Source of the DNA: Humulus lupulus
Taxonomy: Eukaryota > Streptophyta > Magnoliopsida > Rosales > Cannabaceae
Assembly (NCBI RefSeq): GCF_963169125.1
Contig: NC_084800.1
Span: forward strand, 146,936,397 to 147,000,396
Reading direction: 5' to 3'
Length of the DNA stretch: 64,000 bases
Positions 10,577-21,920 of the stretch are shown here, piece after piece. The translations under genes were made by a program, and so were the position numbers. How positions within the stretch are numbered: position 1 is the stretch's first letter; each line of letters opens with the position of its first letter. The notes beneath the pieces are model-generated. The model searched no databases. It saw nothing but the letters and a program-made list of their open reading frames with translations, and had not been told where the DNA came from.

Positions 10577-13370
10577 TCACTGCTCGAAAGGGGGCTTGTT
10601 GCTGCCAATAGCTATTTTGACCACAGACTTCAAGGGAACCTCATTGGTCAAGACGAGGACATTCTTGATGCCTGTAGGGCCTGATGTGGTCATGGACCTA
10701 TTCTCCCAAGCCTCTTCAACTTTGAGGACATCCTTGCATATAGCTTGAAAACAAACCTTATGGTCGCCCATGTAGCTTAGATCCAAGTTTGGGTTGCTAA
10801 CTCCTCGTACTTTGAGACCTTGGCCTAGATCTCCTTGACCACCTCGGCCCCTCGGGTCACCTAATTGGTGACCCACTTTTGGACGTCCGATTCCACCTAG
10901 ATTAGGGCTAATTTGTCTTTCTCCAAGAGGCTATCTTATATCGGGCCTTAGATAGCTCGACTTAAGCAGTGTCCTGCTCCGTAATAGCAGCCTCCTGGTC
11001 TTTCTTGATAACCTATTGACTCGCTCAAGCATTGTATCGACCCTGCTCAACCTCAACAAGGGCCTAAGTCAACCTCCTAACCCAGGGAGGAATGGCTCCA
11101 TCTCCCTTAACTCTGACAAGTCCTTCTCAGATTTGTTCAGGAGCTCGATGTAATTCATAAGCCCCTGATGCAAGAGAGCCTTCTCAAAAAGATAGAAGCC
11201 AAGATGGCGAGTTAGAACAAGAGAACATGAACAATAAAAATAACAAACAACTATTAGAGGGAGGATGACCAACAATGTTGTTACCAACAGACATTGGGAG
11301 AGATGCGCGATGTTCCACTCCCATAGCTAGGCTTACCGACAAATGGGCATGCTCCCCATAATATCGCCAACGGTGGACAGGAACCCCGCAGTAAGAGGTG
11401 TTGTCTTCTCACTGAGACCCTTCAGGTTGGACGATCTAGGAGCTTCCTTGCTTGGGTCCATGGAGGTAGCTTCTGAGGCCTATGAAGTGGGAGTGCGTCC
11501 TACCAAAGCTGCCAGCGTGGAATATGTCGCCTCGGCAATGACATTCCCGTGTCGTTCTCCATGATCAAAGGCTACCTACGCCTCTAGATTCTTGGCTACC
11601 TCTGCCAAATGTGGTGGCAGTCGATTGGTCGGATGCCCCAGGAAGGCCTCCGAGGAAGCTGCTACCGAAGCCAGCGGAGCCCTTGCAACAGACACTGTCA
11701 AGTAGGGGTGGGCATCATCCAAACAAATCCAATTACACCGAACCAATCATATCTGATTACAATTGGATTGGATTGCATTTAAATAATATGATTTTAATTG
11801 GATAGGATCAAATGGCAGATGATATTGTTGAAATCTAATAATTACCGATCCAATGCCATTACATATATAAATATATATTTAAAAAATTAAAAAATGTTTA
11901 TATTAATTTTAATGCATTTTTATTGGTTGTCTATTAGTATTACCTTACACCCATATTCTAGTGTAGAAAAAAAATCATAAAAGAGATAACATCTCATTTT
12001 CATTTTCTTGGTTGCAGTTGAAGATCTTACTATTAAGTAGAAAATATTTTATTAAATTGAATGTCTTGTGTTGTTTTTGACAATTTTGAGACTTAATGGT
12101 TGTGTAATTATATTAGCTACTTTAAACCTTTAGATTATATATATATTTTATATGATTATGTATGTTTTTAAGATAATGTTAAAAATAAAGTTCAAATGTG
12201 AAATCCAATTAAAAAACTAAACCAATCAAATTACTAATTGGATTGGATTTTGAAGCTAAAATGAATCAGATCGAATAATGATTTCCAACATATAACCTTT
12301 GATTGGATTGGATTAGTTTATGACAAAGAGGTTAGATTGGATCAGATACCCACCCCTATTGTTAAGCTCGCTTTCTGGGTTGTCGACAGAGCATCAGTGG
12401 TGCCTGTCCTAGGCCGCTTTTGCACCGCTGAGCAGTCGCCAACTTGGTTTTTCTTTTCCTAGCAACAAGGGGTACTCGCGTCCCCCTAGCAACCACCACC
12501 GCATCCATCTAGCCTGAAAGAAATAAATGAGCAAAAAATTAACTTAAAAAACATGACAAACAAGCATATGAATGAAAGTCAGTGCTTGGAGCATCATCCC
12601 ACAATCGAAGACACAAACTCGTCAACCGCCTTATCCATGGTGTCAAGTAAAAGGCTCAAGTCCAGGTCAATGTTTGTTTTGTATTCATCGAAGCTCTAAG
12701 TACTTATCCAAATGAGTTGATTAACTACCAATATTCCTAGGAGATCTCTAGTGTGATGATGGCGGACAACTTTGTTCACCCAGTCAAGGTAATTGGCATA
12801 TTGCCGCCAAGATCAACACCAGCCAACATACCCATACCGGCTCAAAGTATGGGTAAATGATGTATGTCCCAAGTTGTGACCTTTGTTAAAATTCCAGGGA
12901 ATGAGAAGGGAGATTTCTTCTCCTTGGTTTCTGGCCTCCGATTGCGTTACGGTCCACAGCCAATGTTTAGCATGTGAACGACCTTGAAGGTCTCATCAAC
13001 TTCATCCCTCTTTTCAGTTCCCGAGCAGAAATGACAGTGCATCCCAAGTTAAGAGTCTCCTCGACCTTACCCCTGAGAGGAAAATCGTAAGAGGTATTGA
13101 CAACCTCCTTTATGTAGTTCTCAAGCGGCCCGAGGTCCAGGATATCCATTTCCGCGAACTCGTTGATGAAAACTACTTAGAATATCCTCATATCTAGACG
13201 TCGAGGTTGGACTATCCCGGTCATGTTTAGGCACTCGACCCGTTGTTCGGGGCTGAGAAGTCCCAACCATTGCAACTTGGCAGTTGTCGCCAAGGCCAAA
13301 ATATCCCTTACCTCATGAGAAAGGGTATGAATAGCTTGGGCCCTTGCCAGGTAGGAATCAATTTTCATTG
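10577..13370 (-). pseudogene. Decayed antisense gene inside the Tat-like element
   Basis: The interior behind the plus-strand LTR codes on the minus strand. Readable blocks from high to low: 13368-13177 (AQAIHTLSHEVRDILALATT, LGLLSPEQRVECLNMTG), 13149-12967 (ENYIKEVVNTSYDFPLRGKV), and 11190-11069 (ALLHQGLMNYIELLNKSEKD, which looks coiled-coil), then 10876-10577 ending at a stop near 10577. Intron-like signals occur: an acceptor TTATTTCTTTCAG near 12517 and a donor GTTGGTAACA near 11288. Antisense, intron-containing extra genes are known from Tat-group plant retrotransposons, which fits, but I recognise no domain. Many stops are present, and a hAT element interrupts it at 11703-12358. A decayed separate gene on the minus strand is the alternative. 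Confidence 0.4.
11703..12358. mobile_element. hAT-type MITE (656 bp)
   Basis: Terminal inverted repeats begin TAGGGGTGGGCATC on the left and, read from the right, TAGGGGTGGGTATC. Flanking 8-bp sequences CTGTCAAG (11695-11702) and TTGTTAAG (12359-12366) agree at 6 of 8 positions, as expected for an old hAT target duplication. There is no transposase frame; the interior is AT-rich with scattered CCAATC/GGATTGGATT motifs near both ends. It is a non-autonomous element inserted in the antisense gene remnant. Confidence 0.8.
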
Positions 13371-13470
13371 GCCTAATGTATTGCCTTGGAGAGAAAAGAT
13401 CAAGGATCCGTAAACTACAACCAAATGTGAAAATAGAAACGGGAGAATCATAAAGCTTGAGAATATTACT

Positions 13471-14290
13471 TGTTAGGATTGGTTAAAACACAGTCCAAGT
13501 GTTCTTACACATACTATGTGTAAAACACTAAATGGTTTCACATAGTGGAGATGTAAAATTTGAGTTTTTTATTATAGGAATTTAAAAATTGTGTTTTTGG
13601 GTCCAAAGTGATACATTGGGGTATCTAAGGATGCCCAAAAAGTTGGGAAGCATATGGAGGTGCTTAAGGTCAATTTTGAGAATTTTGACCTGATTATGTT
13701 ACATTGCGTCGCCACCTTAGAGATGTTGCATTGCCTACAACCCTAGGGTTTTGGCGATTCCCAGTAGGCGACATGTCACCTAACATGTCCGTACATCCAC
13801 GTGTTTTAAGCTCCAAAGGATGTGTTTAAAAGCTTTAATCTTATTTGTCAGAGTTAATGACGGTGCCTACACTATAAGAGGTTTCTCATCGAGTTTTGAT
13901 AGACTTGATCACTCTCTCAAATGTCTCTCTACCTCTCTCTCTCTCTCTAGGTCTCGAGATCATAAGTTTTCTCCAAGAAATTGATAAAGAAAGTTCTTGT
14001 CTTTGTGAATTTGAAGGATTGTTCAATCCCAATTCCCATTCCTACTTGAGAAAGCCACAAGCACCCATAAAAAGCTAGGAAATAGAGAATTCAGACAACA
14101 ATACTCCTCATGTACAAGGTTTATTTTGATTCTCATCAAAGAAGAAGAAGTTTCAAGTGGTGTTCTAACAAGGGTTTCAAGCTTACAAAAAGATCCAAGA
14201 GTTTGTTCTATTACTAGGGTTTGCATTTCTCTATCTCAATCTTTTATTGGACTCTGTATTATGGTGGTATAATCTCAATCTCTCCCAACA
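13471..14290 (+). mobile_element. Copia 5' LTR, plus strand
   Basis: Starts TGTTAGGATTGGTTAAAACA and ends CTCTCCCAACA. The following TTCAAA is shared with the related LTR ending at 21875. TATA-like ACTATAAGAGG lies at about 13869, followed by a CTCTCT tract. The length, about 820 bp, fits the 847-bp LTR at 43081-43927 on the other strand, whose start carries the same GATTGGTTAAA motif. Gag begins at 14323. Confidence 0.65.
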
Positions 14291-14322
14291 TTCAAATTCT
14301 CTATTATCTGAGATACATCATC

Positions 14323-14740
14323 ATGGAAGAATCATCTTCAATTTCTACTTTGAAATTTATGGCACAAGACTTTGTTAGATTGGATAGATTTGACATAACT
14401 AATTTTGTTAGTTGGGAAGAAAGGATTAGGTTTTTGCTAACTATCTCTAAGGTATTCTACATCTTAGACAAGGATCTAAATGCCATAGAACCCTTTGAGG
14501 AGGATGACACTCAAGAAAACATCAAAGAAAGAAAGAAACATGAAGAAGATAAACTCATTTGTAGAGGTCACATTCTCAATGCTCTCCCATACAGGATGTA
14601 TGATCTCTAAATCAACACAAAGACTGCTATGGAGATCTGGGAAGCATTGGAGAACAAATACAAAGCGAAAGAAGAAGGTACAAAGAAATTTCTTTGAAAT
14701 TCCACAATTTATGATTACCAACTTTTTATTTAATTAACCA
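14323..14740 (+). pseudogene. Copia Gag N-terminal half (UBN2-type)
   Basis: Begins MEESSSISTLKFMAQDFVRL and shows the copia Gag pattern: RLDRFDITNFVSWEERIRFLL, then EEDKLICRGHILNALP and an EIWEALENKY block. The ATG is chosen because it is 33 bp behind the LTR end and in frame with these motifs. A TAA stop at 14608-14610 and a frame break near 14695 kill it. It stops at about 14740, where minus-strand copia LTR sequence begins; the later part of the same Gag resumes at 15837. Confidence 0.85.
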
Positions 14741-15836
14741 AATTAATTAAATGCGGAACAAACAAGTTGGTACATCAAACAAGTATTCTGTAGCTACAGA
14801 TCAAGTTCCTGTCACTATAGAATATCAAACCCATGAGATAAAATAGAATTAATTGAATAATAAAATGACACACAGAGTATTTTTTACATGGTGTCAATAT
14901 CCTTTCGGATATTACTAGTCCACGGGGCCATGCCTAGAGATAATATTCATTAGTCAAATTTCACAAGTATAAAGTAATTGACTTAAACAAAACTTAGAAT
15001 CTCCTTAAGACACCTTTGTGTGTCTTTAATGGTTTTGTTGCAAGCTTGATGTACTCTCTCTTTGTTTAATGAATCTCCTTAAGACACCAAGGTTTGAACT
15101 CCCTTCAAATTACTTGATGAATGCTTCCTTCCTCCCGATGCAAGAATTTGATGAACCTTCTCCTGAAGGTTGTTCTTCACGTTCTTCTCTTTGAGATTTT
15201 GCTTAACACATAAGCAATTACAAAGACACACAAAATAACCAAGGAATAACAGAACAACTATCCCTTACAAAAGAAAAACACTCTTTAAAAGTATAGGAAA
15301 TTAAGGAGCGGAAGAGATAACCTAGGGTTGATGCTTTAGTTCGTATTTATACAAAAAATACTTACCTAAAGTCAACTTTACACAATTCTTGATGCACAAC
15401 GCACACAAGGAAAGTTTCCAAAAATAAACTTTCAATCACAATTAATGAAGCTGAAATTGAGGGAACAGACAGAGATTATGTAGCAGCAAAAAGGCCTCGA
15501 ATCTGGACATGATATGGTCAGATTCTCTTTTTGACTAACTTTGAGAAGTTACCCATTCTTGGCTGATTGTGAGCTATCTAGAGATATATTCGGTTAATAA
15601 TAAAACAAAAACATAATTAGTTAAATTTGGAAAGAAAATAAAGTCTAAAAGGATATGTAAACAAGAAGACTTTGTTTGTATAAACTTAACAAAAATACAA
15701 TAACCAATAAAGGAGAATTATCATAATATAAAAGTAATAAAATCAAGGATAAATTCTTTAACATAGTCAATTGAAATTAAACACAATAAATCAATAATAT
15801 TTGTCAAAATTCAAATTGCCAAATATAGATTTTACA
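14741..15836 (-). mobile_element. Copia LTR inserted in the copia Gag
   Basis: Minus-strand LTR with landmarks TTTTTTACATGGT (about 14880) and GTCCACGGGGCCATGC, the TTTGAACTCCCTTCAA block (about 15090), a minus-strand TATA box near 15343 (TATAAATACG), and terminus ...GATTTTACA at 15836. The same order occurs at 40420-42868. No internal region remains. The left boundary is approximate and I found no target duplication, so a deletion may have accompanied or followed insertion. Confidence 0.55.
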
Positions 15837-16345
15837 TCCTTATTCCTTGTTGTTCCATAATAGCCAAGTTGCCTCCATCTTGGAGGGGCTATAGAAAGAA
15901 AATCCTCCACTAGAATGAGGATATTTCCTTGGAGGAAATTCTCAAATACTTGAGGATTGAGGAGGAATCCCATTCTAGAGATAAGAACATGAAATAGTCT
16001 AATGCAGAGACTTGTAAGGCCAATGTAGTGGCCAAACCTCCCAACAACAACAAAGGCCAAAGAATTGGGAAGGAAGGGCATGAAATTCAAATGGGCAACG
16101 AGAAAAGGAAGGGCATGAAATTCAAATGGGCAACGAGAAAAGGTCCAAGGTTGAAGGCAAGGGAACAATTGATTTATTCTTCACTTCCGGGAAGAAGGTT
16201 CTACTACTAGAAATGAGTAGAAACCTTGTGAGTGGCAATTTACTTGGCAATTTGGGAATCAAGGTTGTGATAGATTTCGACAAGCTTACATTGTCAATGG
16301 GGAATATTTTTGTGGGGAATATTCAGTTTACACTTCATATCCAAG
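15837..16345 (+). pseudogene. Copia Gag C-terminus, protease and pre-integrase remnant
   Basis: Continues the copia of 13471-14740. SIIAKLPPSWRGYRKKIL with a following SLEEILKYLRIEEE is the late UBN2-type Gag. Then HEIQMGNE and a KGTIDLFFTSGKKVLL block, corresponding to the region behind the protease active site, and MSRNLVSGNLLGNLGIKVV, the pre-integrase start. The zinc knuckle and active-site triad are missing. A 27-bp in-tandem duplication (about 16074-16140, GGGCATGAAATTCAAATGGG twice) shifts the frame. It ends at 16345 against gypsy LTR sequence. Confidence 0.75.
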
Positions 16346-17179
16346 CAACTTAACTGGTCTAAACATCCCAAAAACTAACCCTTAGCCCCACTAATACAAA
16401 AATCAGACTTAAGGTTTGAAACTAAACAAAGCTTAAATCACTGCAGTAAAACTCAACAGAAATTAGACTAAATCCTTACCTTTACTGATGATCCAACCCA
16501 GAGCTAAACCCAATTACTTCTAGCTTCAATCCCCTTTGAATTCCAAGCCTTCTCTCTTGAATTTCAGCAACAAAACTTCCTTAGCCTTTTGAGAGAGAGA
16601 GTGCTTTCTTTGTGATTGGTTCTAGTATCTTGCTCAAGTCTATCATCTAAAAATGACAAAAATGCCCCTAAGTAAATCCTTAGTCCTTTAATGCATCCAA
16701 GGGAAATCCAGTCATTTTCCATATCCCGCTAATTCCTCAAATAGTCCTATAAATCCTCACTTAAGCCCAACATGCCCAAATAATCGCTAAGTCACTACCC
16801 GTTATCAGTAATCCTGAACGCGTACTACATTCCAAAAATATCCCTAGGCTCATCCTGAGCCAGATATTCGAACCTGTTGTGACTATTTCGCTATTCCGCT
16901 CCCTAGAACCGTCTCGGATCACACATCACAAATATATCTCCACAATCTTGTGGTCTCAGTCATAACATACACATAATCACATTTACACCCTTAACAGGCC
17001 AAAATTATAAATATGCTCTTATTAACATGAACGGGCCCACATGCATATTTAATTCAAATCAACATGCATTCCTAATCATATAATCATTTAATTTAAGTAA
17101 TCGCACAATTAAATCAATTATTGCCGTCCAGACACGCTAATCAAGGAGCTAAGCCTTATTAGTTGATTTGGGACGCTAC
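16346..17179 (-). mobile_element. Gypsy LTR fragment (5' third), minus strand
   Basis: Minus-strand LTR starting TGTAGCGTCCCAAAT at 17179, with the family motif CTAATAAGGCTTAG...CTTGATTAG just inside. It runs to about 16346, shortly beyond a conserved donor-like site at 16479 (AAAG|GTAAGGATT, segment 1). The 3' two thirds are missing. Confidence 0.8.
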
Positions 17180-17739
17180 AAAAGGTGTTGTATATAATAG
17201 AGATTATATATGACATGACCGATAAGAATTAAGTATCTTTATAAACTTGTCTTTTGACATAAAGATTTGATTCTTATCATAATAGATGACCATTTGTAGA
17301 TTAGTCTAAATCCTGAGTATTCATGAACTCTTGTTCGTGTGTATTGGATCTTTTGATCACTCGTTAAGGTTTCTTAGTATAGTGAGACTAATGACTTTTG
17401 TGTTGGAGATTCAATATAATGAATGGCTGGGAACATGAATTACAATAATGGAATCCATACATTCCTAACGGATCGAATATTGGTTCCCTCAAAGGTTAAT
17501 TCTGGAACTGAATAGTTATTGAGCTCAAATCTATAATTTGATTATAGATTAATTATTCTCTAGTGAATTAATGGTACTTAAGGATGAAGAGGTAATTATA
17601 AGGGTAAAACAATAATCTTGACCAGCTCTAATTAACAAACTAATAAATGGAGGACATAACTATATTTATTGATTATATCAATGGAGTACAAGAGAAAACT
17701 CTATAAATATAATTCTATGAATACTTAGAGTGCAATTCC
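17180..17739. other. Unassigned segment between two gypsy LTR fragments
   Basis: About 560 bp with no coding potential and no match to the LTR families seen elsewhere in the window. AT-rich, with no terminal repeats visible. It lies between two same-orientation LTR fragments and may be the untranslated or LTR part of a different retroelement. Confidence 0.3.
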
Positions 17740-19617
17740 TGGAGTACCATGGAACATCGTTCCCTAGACATGTGACAAGCAGTCACTTAGGCCTTAGGCC
17801 TTGGCTCTGAGTAACTAGTCTTAGACTAGCCAAGCGCTTATAAGATTCATCGACCTTAGGGTTGGTCCAGCATTAATACCCCATATGAGTCATTCAATGC
17901 TGATATCGATTAGATCTAATCTTCATTCGGCCCTGCGTTCAGGACGCTTATGCCGTTTCTGACTCTTAGGACAGTATCCCTGACTAGTCAGTGCCATAAA
18001 CAAGTAAGCAATGCCACCAAACATATATCACATATTCAATATTCGAATACAAGGCATTCAACATGCTTACTTAACAAATACCAGCACAATTAGGATCATG
18101 CATAAACACAGAGGCTCAAGCTCTGAACAATATCATACCCAATATACAAAGCATGTCCTAATCACATGTTTCTTGTGCATTACATGCATCTCATATAAAC
18201 ATCCAACATGCATCAAGTACAACCATGCATGTCATATATACACAGGGTGAAGTTTTCTTACCTCCGGTTCGAGTGAGAGTTAGAACAAGAACGACCCTTG
18301 AGAACGATCGATCCTTAATCCTTTAGCAGTCACCTAGTCATAAACAAAACAATCTCCAATTAATGAAAATCACCAAAGATAGGGTCTTAACCTAAACCCC
18401 ACTCTTGGGACCTCAAAACATGCCCACACGGTGAGTAAATTCGATCCCGGACCTTAAGGATTGAAACCCCGAGCCAAAAACCCTTAAAAACACCCAAAAC
18501 AGGGTTCTGAAGAAACAGAGTAGCGCTACTCAATAGCGCCACAACGCTATACTCAGAGCCAATCCGCCCTAACTGAAGCCCTGTGTAGCGCTATGGCGCC
18601 CTCTGATGGGCGCTGTAGCACTACCCCCAGACTGAGCCACCCCTGAAACTTTCTTCTTCGACTCCTTCAGTTCTAACTCGATTCCAATGCTTCCAAATCC
18701 CATTTTTGGTGCCAAATGAACCCAAAAACCATCCTCACATGCCCCAAGCATCAAAACCACAATAACCCTAGCCAAAACTCCAATCAAAACCAATCATTCC
18801 AACCCTAAAACCAGCTGGAACTTAACTAAGAAAACAGAGCAAAACTAAGAGTTCTAATGGCTAGAAACTCACCTCAATCTCAGCAACACACCCTCTTCAA
18901 TGGTGGAGCATAATCCTAGCTTGGTAAAGCTTGTTTCCTTGGCTTAATTCCTCAAAAGAAGCTTGAAAATCCAAAGAGAAAATGGAGGAGAAAACCATCG
19001 GGAGAGAAGAGAAAAGAAGCTTTGTTTTTACCTCTTCTTTCCACAGCCTTAATGGCTTATATCAATCTCTTAGGGTGAAAAGACCTAAATGCCCTTAGGT
19101 CTAAACTAAAACCTTAACAGCCACCGAGGGCAAAACTGTCCTTTCGCACCTATTTCATTAATCACAATTAACACCCTCCAACTCCTGCTATTCTCAATAA
19201 CCTCAAAAACCAATAATCCATATCCCATTGCCCTTTAATTCCTGGTAATGCTCTAATCATTCAATTCACCCCGAGACTCACCCCGAGCCTCGAACTTAAA
19301 CCCGTTATGACTAGACCGAACACTTGCATTTCATGATCGTCTCATGCCGAATAGCTCGAACCAATCCACCTTATAATGTGGCTATATTAATTAATCACAA
19401 ACATGCACCCAAAATACGCAATTACACCCACAGCAGCCAAATTACCAAAATGCCCTTATAATTATAAATACTCCCATATGCATGCATTTATCATCATATA
19501 ATAATATAATTCACAGAAACATGCATATGATCATTAAATAGCATCATAATTCAATTATAGCCCTCCCGACCTCCTAATCAAGGTCCTAACCCTTATTAGG
19601 AAATTCGGGGCGTTACA
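17740..19617 (-). mobile_element. Gypsy LTR fragment (5' four fifths), minus strand
   Basis: Starts (minus) TGTAACGCCCCGAATTTCC at 19617 and runs down to about 17740. Family landmarks are present: donor 1 at 18872 (TTGAG|GTGAGTT), acceptor 2 at 18334 (TTATGACTAG|GTGACT), donor 3 at 18261 (CCGGAG|GTAAGAAAAC), and GCGCTA-type motifs at 18520-18630. The 3' end with acceptor 3 and the GGGATCCC block is missing. The adjoining GAAGC could be one half of a target duplication, but the partner is lost. Confidence 0.8.
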
Positions 19618-20407
19618 GAAGCCTTGCTCTCGATTAATGGAGACATTCCTTTGGTTGACCCCTGGGCCAGGGGTTCTGCAAGGTCAACGAAGTGTTGGGG
19701 GGACACCTCCTCTAGGCCTAGCGCAGTCTGTCTTGGTGTATCCAGGAAGAATGCCTCCGGCACCACGGGCATTGGCAGTCTAGAGATGTCCTCGGGCACC
19801 TTGCCCTTCTTCGAGGGCTCAAGAAACCTTCATTTTCCTTGGAGCAAGGTTGTCATCGACTCTGCCCTCGCCACACTCTTGTGGCACAAGTGGGGCTCTA
19901 GCTCTAGGTGGGTGTGTAGGCGGCACATGAGCTGCCAAATCTTGCCCCACATCATTGGGTTGCTTAGGAGGCACACCTGCTGCGTTAACAGGTGGCACTC
20001 CAACTGGATGCATAGGTTGCACAGTAGCTGGCTGCCTAGACGGTACTTCACCATGTGGGTCCACCCACAACCCTTAAGCTGCTAGAGTGGCCCCTCTTGG
20101 CGTTAACCATCTCCTACAGGGTAGCAATATTCCCCTTCTGGGCATCGAGTTTTTATTGCTGGGTAGCCACCTGGTCGTGGAGCACCACTACCTTTGGTGG
20201 GTCCTCTACTTCCATAGACTGAGGATAGTCCTCCTCATAATACTCTTCATTGCCACCACAGTCCTTGTCATCGTAATCAGATTTTTCATCGTAATCCTTT
20301 TGGACCATCTCCAAGAGGCCTTGTGGAGGTGAACAGCTGGTCTCTCCTCCCTTGGCTCTAGTGGGAGGAGCTACATCATCTGATGCATTCTTTCTAGTGG
20401 TCACCAT
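19618..20407 (-). pseudogene. Tat-like Gag, decayed
   Basis: ATG at 20407 in the same context as the gag at 197. Begins MVTTRKNASDD; a strongly acidic tyrosine-rich block follows (DYDEKSDYDDKDCGGNEEYY). First stop at 20153-20155. Below it, Pro/His-rich stretches in shifting frames (20070-19819) and a block at 19799-19596 (MPEDISRLPMPVVPEAFFLD) show further frame breaks. No capsid or zinc-knuckle motif is recognised. It ends abruptly at 19617 against gypsy LTR sequence, so pol is absent. Confidence 0.6.
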
Positions 20408-20429
20408 GGTTGCTTTCTTCAAGATTTCT

Positions 20430-20790
20430 TTAGACTCTCAATGAAAGCCCTCAAAAGTTGACTGCCTTTTTCGCTATCAACCTAATCTAAGAGCGTGACA
20501 AAAACTAGAAGAAAATAATGAAGTTTTTACGTGGTTCGAGCTATAAAAAAGCCCTAGTCCATGAGTCTTTAATATTAGTGAGTTTGAAGCTTGTTTTAGC
20601 AAGCTTCAATGGAGTCTCAAGGAGCGTATATATTTCTCCGAGTTTACAATACTTAACTAGCCCAAGTTCTTAACCCTTTATAAGGAGATACCCCAGCCCT
20701 TTTTATAGAGGCCTAAGTCATTAATGCGCATAATGAACGATTAATACAACATTCCTCATTATCCGTTGTCACATATTGTAACATAATATA
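20430..20790 (-). mobile_element. Primer site and truncated LTR of the second Tat-like element
   Basis: The primer-like core TTTCATTGAGAG (minus) lies at about 20434-20445. The LTR end GTCAAC is near 20457. The LTR contains a minus-strand TATA box near 20697-20709 (CTATAAAAAGG) and an ACGTGGTTCG block near 20530, like the GTGGTTCGG at 356 in the first element. It is cut at about 20790 by a copia LTR. Confidence 0.55.
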
Positions 20791-21875
20791 TGTTAGAGTT
20801 TCATTTTTTGGATAGTGTGAATATTCAAATATGTAACATATTGGAGTTAAAAAACCAGTTACAAATTTGTAACTCCCAAACATTACCCAATAATATGTAG
20901 ATTATTTGTTACACATTTTGAGTTGGAATTTCACAAAACCATAAGTGATATGGTTGTTGGAGATATGATTTTAGCTGCTATGATGTGTATGAAGGTTACA
21001 AAATCATGTAGAAAGAGTATTGAGTCGTTTTGGAAATGCAAAATGGGGATTTGCTAAAATTGCGTGGTGGTCGCGGGTGCAGGGTTTCCAAGTTGCAACC
21101 TGGAGATCCAAAGCTAGCGGTCGTGGCCAGTAACATCGTAGGTCGCGGCCTTGGATGCAGACAACCAATTCCAACTTAAAATTTTCAAATATGAACGGTT
21201 CTAACAACTCAAGTAACTCTCAAAATACATTTTTAATTCCATAAACATTCAATTAAACATTGATAATAGTCATGGGGGTTGGTGGAGTCTTAAATTCAAA
21301 GGGTGTTTCAAAACTCTATAAATAGGAGCATATTGCTCACTTGTAAGACACATCATTTCTATCTACTAGAGCACTTGGCTTGAAATTCACCTAGAGGCTT
21401 GTTTATTCCAGAGAGTTGTTTCCAATTTGTGAGAGTTCCCTTAGTGCTTGAGATAGGGGGAAATAAGCTTTTGGACAAAGGTTGTAATCCTTGTTCAAGT
21501 TGGTGATCCCCAATGCTCTTCACTTTGGTTGTGTGAGTAGAAAGATTTATTTCTTGTTCTTGTTCTTTATTATTTCTTCTATTGTTATTTTGTCATCTTT
21601 CATCTATTTATTCTTCATATTTAGTTGTATATTTTTGCTAAAGAGTTGTATCTTCTTCTACGCTTTTTGTTTTAGTACTTATAGTTTCTTTGTAAATTTT
21701 GTCATAGAGTTGTTATTTTCTTTTATTCTCTTCATCTTCTTATCTCTATATTTACTTGTATTTTTGCAATAGAGTTTTAAACTTATATAATCATCATCTT
21801 GTCATTTGTATTCTTTGGCTTAGAGTTGTAATACTTTTTCCTATTTCCATTGGAACAATATATTTATCTCTAACA
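20791..21875 (+). mobile_element. Copia 5' LTR, plus strand
   Basis: Starts TGTTAGAGTTTC and ends TCTCTAACA followed by TTCAAA, as at 14290. A TATA box CTATAAATAGGAG lies at about 21316. Hydrophobic frames at 21491-21772 come from T-rich LTR sequence and are not taken as genes. The start is the least certain edge. Confidence 0.55.
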
Positions 21876-21920
21876 TTCAAAAGCTTATCCCTTTGTTTGT
21901 TTCAATGGAAAGGAGATACC

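Noticed and set aside
19819..20085. Overlapping frames on both strands considered as a separate gene
   Set aside because: Part of the decayed Tat-like Gag region; frames shift and no domain is recognisable.
21491..21772. Hydrophobic 93-aa frame resembling membrane segments
   Set aside because: T-rich LTR/leader sequence of the copia element gives Phe/Leu/Ile runs by composition.
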